Assembly (NCBI GenBank): GCA_040507035.1
Contig: JBEVVR010000103.1
Span: 1-64,000 of the forward strand
Direction: 5' to 3'
DNA: 64,000 nt
From: Thiodiazotropha sp040507035
Lineage (GTDB): Bacteria; Pseudomonadota; Gammaproteobacteria; Chromatiales; Chromatiaceae
In this document: piece by piece, positions 1 through 6,724 of the stretch
How the letters are laid out: every line of letters starts with the position of its first letter
Numbering within the stretch: position 1 is the stretch's first letter
Notes under the pieces: generated by a model
Seen by the model: the letters and a program-made list of their open reading frames with translations, nothing else
Database searches by the model: none
Told to the model about the DNA's origin: nothing
Translations under genes and position numbers: made by a program

Positions 1-12
1 TAACATTTTAAG

Positions 13-144
13 TAGCAGGCAACTTGCCTCATAACCCGCCTATTTACATTATTAGGCGTGCAAAATGCCCACTAATCCGCTTAATTGTGTGGGATAGCAG
101 GCAATATGCACGAAAACAAAACGTGCAATTTGCCTGCTATCAAC
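13..144. repeat. TAGCAGGCAA repeat cluster with a 20-nt-arm inverted repeat
   Basis: The decamer TAGCAGGCAA occurs at 13-22 and 95-104, and inverted at 130-139. Positions 93-112 and 122-141 form an inverted repeat with 20-nt arms that match except for two central positions, around a 9-nt A-rich loop. The first copy is followed by TTGCCT, making a short palindrome at 17-29. The right arm plus AAC (122-144) has a degenerate copy at 273-295, matching 18 of 23 positions. The cluster lies beside an integron integrase, so it may be recombination-site DNA. However, the AAC/GTT ends do not fit a canonical attC orientation, so the role is open. No gene is visible in 1-369. Confidence 0.6.
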
Positions 145-196
145 GCGTGGGGGGTTGGGATATGAAATAGACAACCTCCCTGTTTAATTAAATTTT

Positions 197-225
197 ATAC
201 TACTTTTCACAGCGTTAGCAGTCAA
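197..225 (-). promoter_or_regulatory. Leftward sigma-70 promoter, candidate cassette promoter Pc
   Basis: Read on the minus strand there is a -35 box TTGACT (220-225), a 17-nt spacer and a -10 box TAGTAT (197-202). It lies between the integrase gene and the repeat cluster and points away from the integrase. That is where chromosomal integrons place the promoter that expresses cassettes. Any cassettes would lie left of position 1, outside this window. Confidence 0.5.
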
Positions 226-272
226 TTACAATTTTGATATGTGGTTTTCTATGTGATTTGAACTGCAGTATT

Positions 273-295
273 CGTGCACTTTGCCTCTTATCATG
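273..295. repeat. Degenerate half-copy of the upstream repeat, possible attI part
   Basis: This 23-nt segment (CGTGCACTTTGCCTC and the following 8 bases) matches 122-144 at 18 of 23 positions. It lies immediately upstream of the integrase promoter. Integron attI sites sit next to intI and carry integrase-binding repeats related to the recombination core, so an attI role is possible. Sequence alone does not establish it. Confidence 0.35.
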
Positions 296-307
296 CAGAT
301 GACTCGA

Positions 308-336
308 TTGACATTTCATAGGATTCAAAATACTAT
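308..336 (+). promoter_or_regulatory. Integrase promoter
   Basis: A perfect -35 TTGACA (308-313), exactly 17 nt of spacer, and a -10 TACTAT (331-336) lie 34 nt upstream of the integrase ATG. No CTGT-N8-ACAG LexA-type operator is visible around it, so SOS control, common for integron integrases, is not supported here. Confidence 0.75.
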
Positions 337-369
337 TTTCTTTAATGGAACATATAGAGAACATCACTC

Positions 370-1374
370 ATGGATGAGTCAATCACTAAATCACCTTTTC
401 TTCAACAGGTTGTGAACCAGATACGCGTTCGTCACTACAGCCGTCGAACCGAAGAGACTTATTTGCACTGGATTAAACGCTACATCTTTTACCATAACAA
501 GCGCCACCCGAATGAGATGGGTGAACGGGAAGTGGCTCAATTCTTAACACACCTGGCTGTAGATGTGAATGTGGCGGCTAGTACTCAGAATATCGCGCTC
601 AATGCATTGGTTTTTATGTACAGGCACGTCCTGGAAAGGCCATTGAATCATATCAATGGCATTGTCAGGGCAAAGAAACCGAAGCGACTGCCTGTTGTGC
701 TTACTCTACAAGAGGTTTCAAAACTGCTTTCCAACATGAAAGGGCAATCCTGGCTGATTGCTTGTCTTCTATATGGTTCGGGTTTGAGACTGATCGAGAG
801 CTTGAGGTTGCGTATTCTCGATCTTGACTTCGATAGACGGGCTATCTACGTAAGAAACGGCAAGGGGGGCAAGGATCGCGTCGTTACTCTCGCCGATGAA
901 ATTATCACACCATTAAAGCGCCACCTTGAAAATGTTCGTACCCTGCATGAGCGGGACCTTGCTGAAGGATTCGGCACGGTCTACCTGCCGCATGCCTTGG
1001 CCAAGAAGTATCCGAATGCCGAGCGAGAATGGAAATGGCAGTATCTGTTTCCGGCCACGCAGCGAAGTACCGATCCCCGTTCCGGTATCGTGCGCCGTCA
1101 CCATCTTGATGAGAGTTGTGTCAGAAAGGCGGTGACGGGTGCGGTGCGTCTGGCAGGCATTAACAAGAAGGCAAGCTGTCATACACTGCGCCACTCATTC
1201 GCAACCCATCTGTTGGAGCGTGGCCAGGATATACGAACAGTGCAGGAACAGCTGGGACACAAGGATGTACGTACCACTCAAATCTATACCCATGTCATAC
1301 AGCGCGGAGGCTCTGCGGTACGCAGCCCACTGGGTGATGTGATTTCGTTTGTTCCGGATCGTGAGAGATCTTGA
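370..1374 (+). CDS. intI: Integron integrase (tyrosine recombinase)
   Basis: Site-specific tyrosine recombinase of 334 aa that would catalyse attI x attC cassette recombination. The N-terminal SAM-like DNA-binding domain covers about 10-95 and the catalytic domain about 108-320. All expected active-site residues are present: R140 (GSGLR), K165/K168 (GKGGKD), H271 and R274 (HTLRHS), H297 (LGHKD) and nucleophile Y306 (IYTHV). The insertion at about 205-229 (LPHALAKKYPNAE..W.W..LFPA) is the extra segment that separates IntI proteins from XerC/D. It starts at ATG 370 behind a near-consensus promoter and ends 6 bp from the convergent ATPase subunit D gene. It appears intact, so this is probably a functional integron platform whose array lies off the left edge. 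Confidence 0.93.
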   Translation: MDESITKSPFLQQVVNQIRVRHYSRRTEETYLHWIKRYIFYHNKRHPNEMGEREVAQFLTHLAVDVNVAASTQNIALNALVFMYRHVLERPLNHINGIVRAKKPKRLPVVLTLQEVSKLLSNMKGQSWLIACLLYGSGLRLIESLRLRILDLDFDRRAIYVRNGKGGKDRVVTLADEIITPLKRHLENVRTLHERDLAEGFGTVYLPHALAKKYPNAEREWKWQYLFPATQRSTDPRSGIVRRHHLDESCVRKAVTGAVRLAGINKKASCHTLRHSFATHLLERGQDIRTVQEQLGHKDVRTTQIYTHVIQRGGSAVRSPLGDVISFVPDRERS

Positions 1375-1380
1375 TAGCTA

Positions 1381-2004
1381 CTATATCTTCTCCTGATCCC
1401 TCAACACCTTCACCTGAAACAAAGCATTCCTCTCCTCTTCTTCAAGCGCATTCTCAATAAACCGAATCGTATTCCGATACTGCGGAATAATGTTATAGCG
1501 CAACGCATTCACCCGCTTCTGCGCCTTTCGTTGCTCGGCAATTAACCGGTTCAGGCTCATGGAAACCTCACCCATCTTCGCAAGCTGTAGCGAAGCCTCG
1601 GCGAAGTGGAGGCGGGTGGAATCGAAGCTGGGATCGGTGCCGAGGAGGCCGACCGGGTTGAGGGGCAGCAGTTCGCCGCTGACCGAGGGGTACTCAACCC
1701 CCAGGTTGCGGCGGGGCAGGATCTTTACATCCAGTACGGGTTCAACGCCCAGGGCCGTCTGTTTGATGGCGCGGCTGCCCATGCGCAGTTGCAGCATGCT
1801 GAGCCAGTGATAGGCCTCTTTGATTGCCTCGTGGGCCTGGTCGCGAATCTCCCGGTATTCGGCGATGCGCTGATAGACCAGCCGGGTCAGCAGTTCGCGC
1901 TTGCGCTCCAGCAGGCTGTGGCCCTCCTCGAGAAAGTTGAGCTGCCGCTTCAGATTGAGCAGGGTGTTCTTGGTCGGGGCGGCCTTGATGCGTTTGCCGG
2001 TCAT
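1381..2004 (-). CDS. ntpD: A/V-type ATPase subunit D (central stalk)
   Basis: Rotor shaft subunit of the A/V-type rotary ATPase, 207 aa, of normal family length. The N-terminus (TKNTLLNLKRQL..LEEGHSLLERKRE) and the C-terminal helix (RVNALRYNIIPQYRNTIRFIENAL) are the conserved coiled-coil arms that insert into the A3B3 head. Last gene of a nine-gene operon; its ATG overlaps the TGA of subunit B by 3 nt (TCAT on the plus strand), so translation is coupled. It ends only 6 bp from the convergent integron integrase, with no visible hairpin terminator between them. Confidence 0.95.
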   Translation of the reverse strand: MTGKRIKAAPTKNTLLNLKRQLNFLEEGHSLLERKRELLTRLVYQRIAEYREIRDQAHEAIKEAYHWLSMLQLRMGSRAIKQTALGVEPVLDVKILPRRNLGVEYPSVSGELLPLNPVGLLGTDPSFDSTRLHFAEASLQLAKMGEVSMSLNRLIAEQRKAQKRVNALRYNIIPQYRNTIRFIENALEEEERNALFQVKVLRDQEKI

Positions 2005-3380
2005 GCGCTCTGCCGATGGTACTTGGCGATCTCGGTCTCGTTGACCCGGGTGAGTGCCTGGGGCGGGAAGCTGGAGAGCAGATCCCAGGCCAGGTTGAGG
2101 GTCTCGTCGATGCTGCGGTCCTCATCCTCGCCCTGGGTGACGAAGCGCTGTTCAAAGGCGTCGGCGAACTCCAGGTAGCGGCGGTCCCGGGCGGAGAGCT
2201 CGTCGGCGCCGATGATCGAGGCCAGGTTGCGGGTCTCCAGGGCCCGGGCGTAGAGGGCGTAGAGCTGGTTGGAGACGTGGGGGTGGTCCTCCCGGGTGAA
2301 GTCCTTGCCGATACCGTCCTTCATCAGGCGCGACAGGGAGGGCGAGATGTGCACCGGCGGATAGATGCCCTGGTTGTGCAGCTCGCGGCTGAGCACGATC
2401 TGGCCCTCGGTGATGTAGCCGGTGAGATCCGGGATCGGATGGGTGATATCGTCGCTGGGCATGCTCAGCACCGGCACCAGGGTGATGGAGCCGTGGCGGT
2501 CCTTGATGCGCCCGGAGCGTTCGTAGATCTCCGCCAGGTCGGAGTAGAGATAACCGGGGTAGCCCTTGCGCGCCGGTACGTCGCCCTTGGCGGTGGCCAC
2601 CTCGCGCAGGGCCTCGGCGTAGTGGGTCATGTCGGTCATCACCACCAGCACGTGGCGATCGAGATCGAAGGCGAGATACTCCGCCGCGGTCAGCGCCATG
2701 CGGGGCAGGGTGAGGCGCTCCACCGGGGGATCGTCGGCCATGTTGACGAACATCACCACGTTGCCCAGCACGCCGGAGGAGGCGAACTCCTCCTGGAAGA
2801 AGCGGGCGTCCGCGTAGGAGACCCCCATGGCGGCGAAGACCACCGAGAAGCGGCTGTCGTCGTCGGGGAGTTTGGCCTGGCGCACGATCTGCGCGGCGAG
2901 GCGGTTGTGGGGCAGGCCGGAGGCGGAGAAGATCGGCAGCTTCTGCCCCCGCACCAGGGAGTTGAGTCCATCGATGGTGGAGATGCCGGTCTGGATGAAC
3001 TCCCGGGGATAGGTGCGGGCCGCCGGGTTGAAGGCGGCGGCGCTGATGCTGCGGCGCAGGTTGGAGACGATGGGGGGGCGATAATCCCGGGGTTCACCCA
3101 GGCCGTTGAAGATGCGGCCGAGGATCTCCGGGGAGAGGGCGATCTCCACCGGCTCGTCGAGGAAGCGCACCCAGGTGCTTTCCAGATCGAGCTCGGTGGT
3201 GCCCTCGAAGACCTGGATCAACACCTCCTCGCTGGAAGTGCGGATCACCTGGCCATTGCGGGTATTGCCCTGCTGATCGCGGATCTGCACCCGGTCACCG
3301 AAGGCGATGTTGGGTACATTGGCGACGGTCAACAGGCCGCCCCGGGCGGAGGAAGCGGTACGATACTCCTTGGCACTCAT
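2001..3380 (-). CDS. ntpB: A/V-type ATPase subunit B (non-catalytic)
   Basis: Non-catalytic nucleotide-binding-type subunit of the A3B3 head, 459 aa. The beta-barrel domain (about 10-75), the central RecA-like domain without a canonical Walker A lysine motif (SASGLPHNRLAAQI), and the C-terminal helical domain are all present. The stretch VVMTDMTHYAEALREV is the family's Walker B and arginine-finger region. ATG at 3380 overlaps the TGA of subunit A (ATGA). The base composition here is GC-rich, which produces long but spurious reading frames on the opposite strand. Confidence 0.96.
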   Translation of the reverse strand: MSAKEYRTASSARGGLLTVANVPNIAFGDRVQIRDQQGNTRNGQVIRTSSEEVLIQVFEGTTELDLESTWVRFLDEPVEIALSPEILGRIFNGLGEPRDYRPPIVSNLRRSISAAAFNPAARTYPREFIQTGISTIDGLNSLVRGQKLPIFSASGLPHNRLAAQIVRQAKLPDDDSRFSVVFAAMGVSYADARFFQEEFASSGVLGNVVMFVNMADDPPVERLTLPRMALTAAEYLAFDLDRHVLVVMTDMTHYAEALREVATAKGDVPARKGYPGYLYSDLAEIYERSGRIKDRHGSITLVPVLSMPSDDITHPIPDLTGYITEGQIVLSRELHNQGIYPPVHISPSLSRLMKDGIGKDFTREDHPHVSNQLYALYARALETRNLASIIGADELSARDRRYLEFADAFEQRFVTQGEDEDRSIDETLNLAWDLLSSFPPQALTRVNETEIAKYHRQSA

Positions 3381-5176
3381 GCTGTCTGTTCCCCCCGTTG
3401 TGCATATTCTGAATGGATCGCCTTGAAGTCGCCCAGGGCTTCATCGCGAAAGGCCTTCAGCTGATCGATCTGGGATGAATCATAGAGCTCTTTGCAGCGG
3501 CGCAAGCGGGCCAGTACCGGCATCTCGGCCAGCTCCTGCACCGGCACCCCGAGTTCGATCAGGGCGGCACCCTCGTCGTAGACCGAGAGGATCAGGTCGA
3601 GGAGCATGAACTGCTTCTGCGGAGAGGAGAAGGTATCCACCGGATCCAATGCACTCTGCTGCAACACCCCATCCTTCACCAGGGCGGCGCCCTCCAGCAC
3701 CCAGCGCTGGGCGGAGGAGAGGGCCTCGGGGCCCACCAGGTTGACGATGCGCGAGAGCTCGGCGTCCCGGGCGAGCATGGCCAGGGCCTGGGTGCGGCGC
3801 TTCTCCCAGCCGCGATCGATATTCTCGTGCCACCACTCGGCGGCAGTGCCGACGTCGGCGGAGAAGCTGTCGACCCAGTCGATGGCCGGGTAGTGACGGG
3901 CGTCCGCCAGCTCCTTGGAGAGCGCCCAGAAGGTCTGGATGATCTCTTTGGTATGGCTGGTGACCGGCTCGGAGAAGTCACCGCCGGGGGGCGAGACCGC
4001 GCCGATCAGGGTTACCGAACCCTTGCCGCAATCCATGGTCTCGACCCGGCCTGCACGCTCGTAGAAGGCGGCCAGGCGCGAGGCCAGATAAGCGGGATAG
4101 CCCTCTTCCACGGGCATCTGGCCGAGACGGCCGGAGACCTCGCGCAGGGCCTCGGCCCAACGGCTGGTGGAGTCGGCCAGCATCACCACGTCATAGCCCT
4201 GATCCCGGTAGTACTCGGCGATGGTGATGCCCACATAGATCGACGCTTCGCGAGCCACCACCGGCATGTTGGAGGTGTTGGCGATGAGCAGGGTGCGGTC
4301 CATCAGGGGTCGACCGGTATAGGGGTCCTTCAGCTTGGGGAAGCTGTCGAGTACATCCACCAGCTCGTTGCCCCGCTCGCCGCAGCCCACATAGATGACG
4401 ATATCCGCATTGGCCCAGCGGGCGACCTGGTGTTGGACCACCGTCTTGCCGGCACCGAAGGGGCCGGGCACCGCGCACTTGCTCCCCTTGAGCAGGGGGA
4501 AAAAGGTGTCGAGGATACGTTGCCCGGTGATCAGCGGTTCGATACCGTTGTCCCGGCTCTCGTAGGGGCGCGGTTTGCGCACCGGCCAGCGGTGGTAGAG
4601 CTTGAGGTGGTGCACCCGGCCTTGACGGTCGCGCACCCGGGCGATGGTCTCTTCCAGGTTGTAGTCTCCCTCGGGGGCGAGCTCGATCAACTCACCCTCG
4701 ATATCCGGGGGCACGATGATGCGGTGCTCCACGGTCTCGGTCTCCTGCACCATACCCAGACGGGCGCCGCTGATGATCGGCATGTTGGGTTCCAGGTTGT
4801 CACTGGGTATGAAGTGCCAAAGCTTCTCCCGATCCAGGGGCAGGGGACTGAGGCCCCGGGGAATCTGGTCCCCCGCCTTGAGAAACATCTCTTCCAGGGG
4901 GCGCTGCACCCCATCGAAGATGCCGCCGATGAGGCCCGGACCCAGCTCTACCGAGAGGGGGTGTCCCAGACCCTCCACCGGTTCGCCGGGGCGTACCATT
5001 TCAGTCGATTCATAGATCTGGGCCAGTGCCTCGTCCCCCTCGAGGGAGATCACCTCGCCATAGAGGCCGAGGCTGCCGATGCGCACCTGTTCGCCATTCT
5101 GTACACCCGGGAGCCTGATGGTGACGATGGGGCCGTTGATCTCTTGGATGGTGCCTTTCTTGTCTTTCTGATTCAT
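3377..5176 (-). CDS. ntpA: A/V-type ATPase catalytic subunit A
   Basis: Catalytic ATP-hydrolysing/synthesising subunit of the peripheral A3B3 head, about 599 aa, typical of the family. The Walker A loop GPFGAGKT lies near residues 238-245. The non-homologous 'bulge' insert characteristic of A subunits precedes it at about 120-200. The Walker B region is VVMLADSTSRWAEALREV. I place the start at ATG 5176; an in-frame TTG two codons upstream overlaps the subunit E stop and is an alternative. It forms the nucleotide-hydrolysing pair with the subunit B encoded immediately downstream. Confidence 0.96.
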   Translation of the reverse strand: MNQKDKKGTIQEINGPIVTIRLPGVQNGEQVRIGSLGLYGEVISLEGDEALAQIYESTEMVRPGEPVEGLGHPLSVELGPGLIGGIFDGVQRPLEEMFLKAGDQIPRGLSPLPLDREKLWHFIPSDNLEPNMPIISGARLGMVQETETVEHRIIVPPDIEGELIELAPEGDYNLEETIARVRDRQGRVHHLKLYHRWPVRKPRPYESRDNGIEPLITGQRILDTFFPLLKGSKCAVPGPFGAGKTVVQHQVARWANADIVIYVGCGERGNELVDVLDSFPKLKDPYTGRPLMDRTLLIANTSNMPVVAREASIYVGITIAEYYRDQGYDVVMLADSTSRWAEALREVSGRLGQMPVEEGYPAYLASRLAAFYERAGRVETMDCGKGSVTLIGAVSPPGGDFSEPVTSHTKEIIQTFWALSKELADARHYPAIDWVDSFSADVGTAAEWWHENIDRGWEKRRTQALAMLARDAELSRIVNLVGPEALSSAQRWVLEGAALVKDGVLQQSALDPVDTFSSPQKQFMLLDLILSVYDEGAALIELGVPVQELAEMPVLARLRRCKELYDSSQIDQLKAFRDEALGDFKAIHSEYAQRGEQTA

Positions 5177-5178
5177 GG

Positions 5179-5811
5179 TCAAAGTGCCTGTCCGTCACCG
5201 ATGGGGGGTAGCAGCCGCTCGACCAGCGCCTGATGCACCTTGCGCTGCAGGCGTTCGAGCCGACCCTCGAATGTGTGATCGATCTGGATGCGCTGATCGG
5301 TGGTGGAGATCAGGCAGCCAGCGACGGTTTCGATGCTCTCATCGAGCAGTTCAAAATGCTTGTCCGGCACCAGGTTTGCGGTCAGGGTTTCCCATTTTGG
5401 CTTCAAGCGCCGCAGATCTTCGGCGTTGACCGAAACCAGCACCCGCTGCTCCTCTATCTGTTCAGCAGCCTGTTGCAGATAGGCCTGCATCAACTCGAAG
5501 TAGCGCGCCTCGTCCTTGGTCAGATCCCGCATGCTCTGCTGCAGGCGATCCACCACCACCTGTACCAGGTTCCAGCGCATGTGGTCCATCTTGCTGTGCA
5601 GCTTCAGTTCGTCAGCCTGCACCCTGCGCAGATAGGCCCTGTCTGCCAGGGACTTGGCCAGCAGGGTCTCCTTCTCCTCCCGCAGATGGAGCCGTTCGCT
5701 GGCCTCGCGGAGGATATTCTTGCGTCCCGCTTCGGCGCGGCTATGACACTCGTTGGCCATCAATTCAGCCCGTTCAAGGATCGCTTTCTCAAGCGCTTCA
5801 ACCTGATTCAA
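5179..5811 (-). CDS. ntpE: A/V-type ATPase subunit E (peripheral stalk)
   Basis: Peripheral-stalk (stator) subunit, about 210 aa. The N-terminal two thirds is a long charged helix (EKAILERAELMANECHSRAEAG), followed by a globular C-terminal domain that binds the A3B3 head. The reading frame opens with GTG at 5817, but the Shine-Dalgarno-like AGAGGAG abuts that codon. TTG at 5811 has about 7 nt of spacing and is preferred here. It ends 2 nt before the subunit A ATG. It would pair with the coiled-coil subunit at 9663-9989 to make the stator. Assignment rests on length, helical pattern and operon position, as E subunits diverge quickly. Confidence 0.85.
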   Translation of the reverse strand: MNQVEALEKAILERAELMANECHSRAEAGRKNILREASERLHLREEKETLLAKSLADRAYLRRVQADELKLHSKMDHMRWNLVQVVVDRLQQSMRDLTKDEARYFELMQAYLQQAAEQIEEQRVLVSVNAEDLRRLKPKWETLTANLVPDKHFELLDESIETVAGCLISTTDQRIQIDHTFEGRLERLQRKVHQALVERLLPPIGDGQAL

Positions 5812-5823
5812 TGTCACTCTCCT

Positions 5824-6147
5824 CTATTGACCACCGGTCAGTTTTTTCAATTGTCCGTCCAGGTCGGAATGAAACTCATCGGGGTTATGCAGCGAAGGAA
5901 CCTCGGACAGCACAATGCGTCCCCCTTCGATGCGAATCTGATCGAGCAGTTTCGATCCGATCCGGTTCACCGACTGCTCGATGATAAGCAACGCCCGTTC
6001 CCTCTCCTGCAACAGCTGTGACAGCAGCTCATCCAGGGTTGCGGCATCGGGATCGGTGACGGTCTCGAAGCCGATGAGACGGAAGCCGTCGGTCAAGGCG
6101 TTGCTGCCGACGAAGATATTCCTGACTGTGTGTGTTGTTTCCGACAC
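5824..6147 (-). CDS. ntpG: A/V-type ATPase subunit F (central stalk)
   Basis: Small central-stalk subunit of 107 aa. The N-terminal Rossmann-like half (NIFVGSNALTDGFRLIGFETV) is typical of subunit F, as is the LLIIEQSV..I..LL segment that ends the first domain. It starts with GTG at 6147, overlapping nothing but lying 2 nt from the proteolipid gene stop. It sits between the K and E genes, as in other bacterial A/V-ATPase operons. Symbol follows the Enterococcus ntp nomenclature, in which the F subunit is NtpG. Confidence 0.85.
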   Translation of the reverse strand: MSETTHTVRNIFVGSNALTDGFRLIGFETVTDPDAATLDELLSQLLQERERALLIIEQSVNRIGSKLLDQIRIEGGRIVLSEVPSLHNPDEFHSDLDGQLKKLTGGQ

Positions 6148-6149
6148 GT

Positions 6150-6590
6150 TCAGATCTTATCCAGCAACAGAATACTCATCACCAGACCGTAGATGGCGAT
6201 ACCTTCCGCCAACCCGAGATAGATCAGGGTACGTCCGAAGATCTCAGGTTTTTCCGCCAACACTGCCAGCGAGGCGGCGCCTATGGGTCCCACCGCTATA
6301 CCGGCACCGATGGTGCTGAGCGCGGTGGGAATACCGACGCCAATGATGCCGAGGCCGAGACCGATGGATATTTCGCCAGCGCCTTCGGTGGCCGCCTCGG
6401 TGGCGGCCATGACTTCGTTGAACCCCATGAAGATCAGTGCCGCCTGTGCGGCGACAAAAATCACCAGGTTGACGCCGATGGTTGGCTTGAACCAGGGTCT
6501 GCTCACCTTGGCCGGCTGCATCTCCATGATAACGCCGGTGATGATCAGTCCGGCGATACCGAGGGTCATTACTGCGATAAGCCAATACAT
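6150..6590 (-). CDS. ntpK: A/V-type ATPase proteolipid subunit K (c ring)
   Basis: Membrane rotor subunit, 146 aa, with four predicted membrane segments (about 2-22, 37-57, 74-112, 121-144). The C-terminal hairpin is the conserved c-type unit (STIGAGIAVGPIGAAS, then LIYLGLAEGIAIYGLV) with carboxylate E129 as the ion carrier. The N-terminal hairpin has no membrane carboxylate, so there is one carrier per four helices. Residues matching the Enterococcus Na+ ligands (Q110 and T140-type, P-x-x-TQ) are replaced by V/G here, which suggests H+ rather than Na+ coupling (inference). GAGGAG lies 8 nt upstream of the ATG. A 131-bp gap with an inverted-repeat element separates it from ntpI. Confidence 0.93.
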   Translation of the reverse strand: MYWLIAVMTLGIAGLIITGVIMEMQPAKVSRPWFKPTIGVNLVIFVAAQAALIFMGFNEVMAATEAATEGAGEISIGLGLGIIGVGIPTALSTIGAGIAVGPIGAASLAVLAEKPEIFGRTLIYLGLAEGIAIYGLVMSILLLDKI

Positions 6591-6613
6591 AACACATGCT
6601 CCTCTATTGTTTG

Positions 6614-6724
6614 AATTTTGAATTTTGAATTATGAATTTTGAATTGATGTGTGTGCTGCGCACACGCCTGTTTTTATAAAAAATCGCGAGCATAGCGAGC
6701 ACCGAAATTCATAATTCAAAATTA
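6614..6724. repeat. Inverted-repeat element A (TTTTGAATT family) inside the ATPase operon
   Basis: Perfect 19-nt inverted repeats (6621-6639 and 6705-6723, AATTTTGAATTATGAATTT) flank 65 bp. The left end is further repeated as TTTGAAT units from 6611. Inside is an 8-bp-stem hairpin (6649-6667) and the repeated GCGAGCATAGCGAGC motif. The right arm overlaps the stop codon of ntpI. The 27-nt core 6623-6649 matches the element at 42918-42944 at 23 of 27 positions, so this is a dispersed repeat. It is MITE-like in shape but has no linked transposase. Confidence 0.75.
6649..6667 (-). other. Hairpin between ntpI and ntpK
   Basis: GTGTGC-TGC-GCACAC, extended by a G-T and a G-C pair, forms a compact stem in the mRNA between subunit I and subunit K cistrons. 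No T-run follows, so it is not a simple terminator. It could affect mRNA processing or stability upstream of the high-copy proteolipid gene (inference). Confidence 0.45.

Noticed and set aside
2016..5233. Long open frames on the plus strand opposite ntpB and ntpA (about 480 codons each)
   Set aside because: They are exact antisense to conserved ATPase subunits, consist of low-complexity G/H/V/A/D-rich residues and match no domain. They arise from the high GC content and codon bias of the genes on the other strand.
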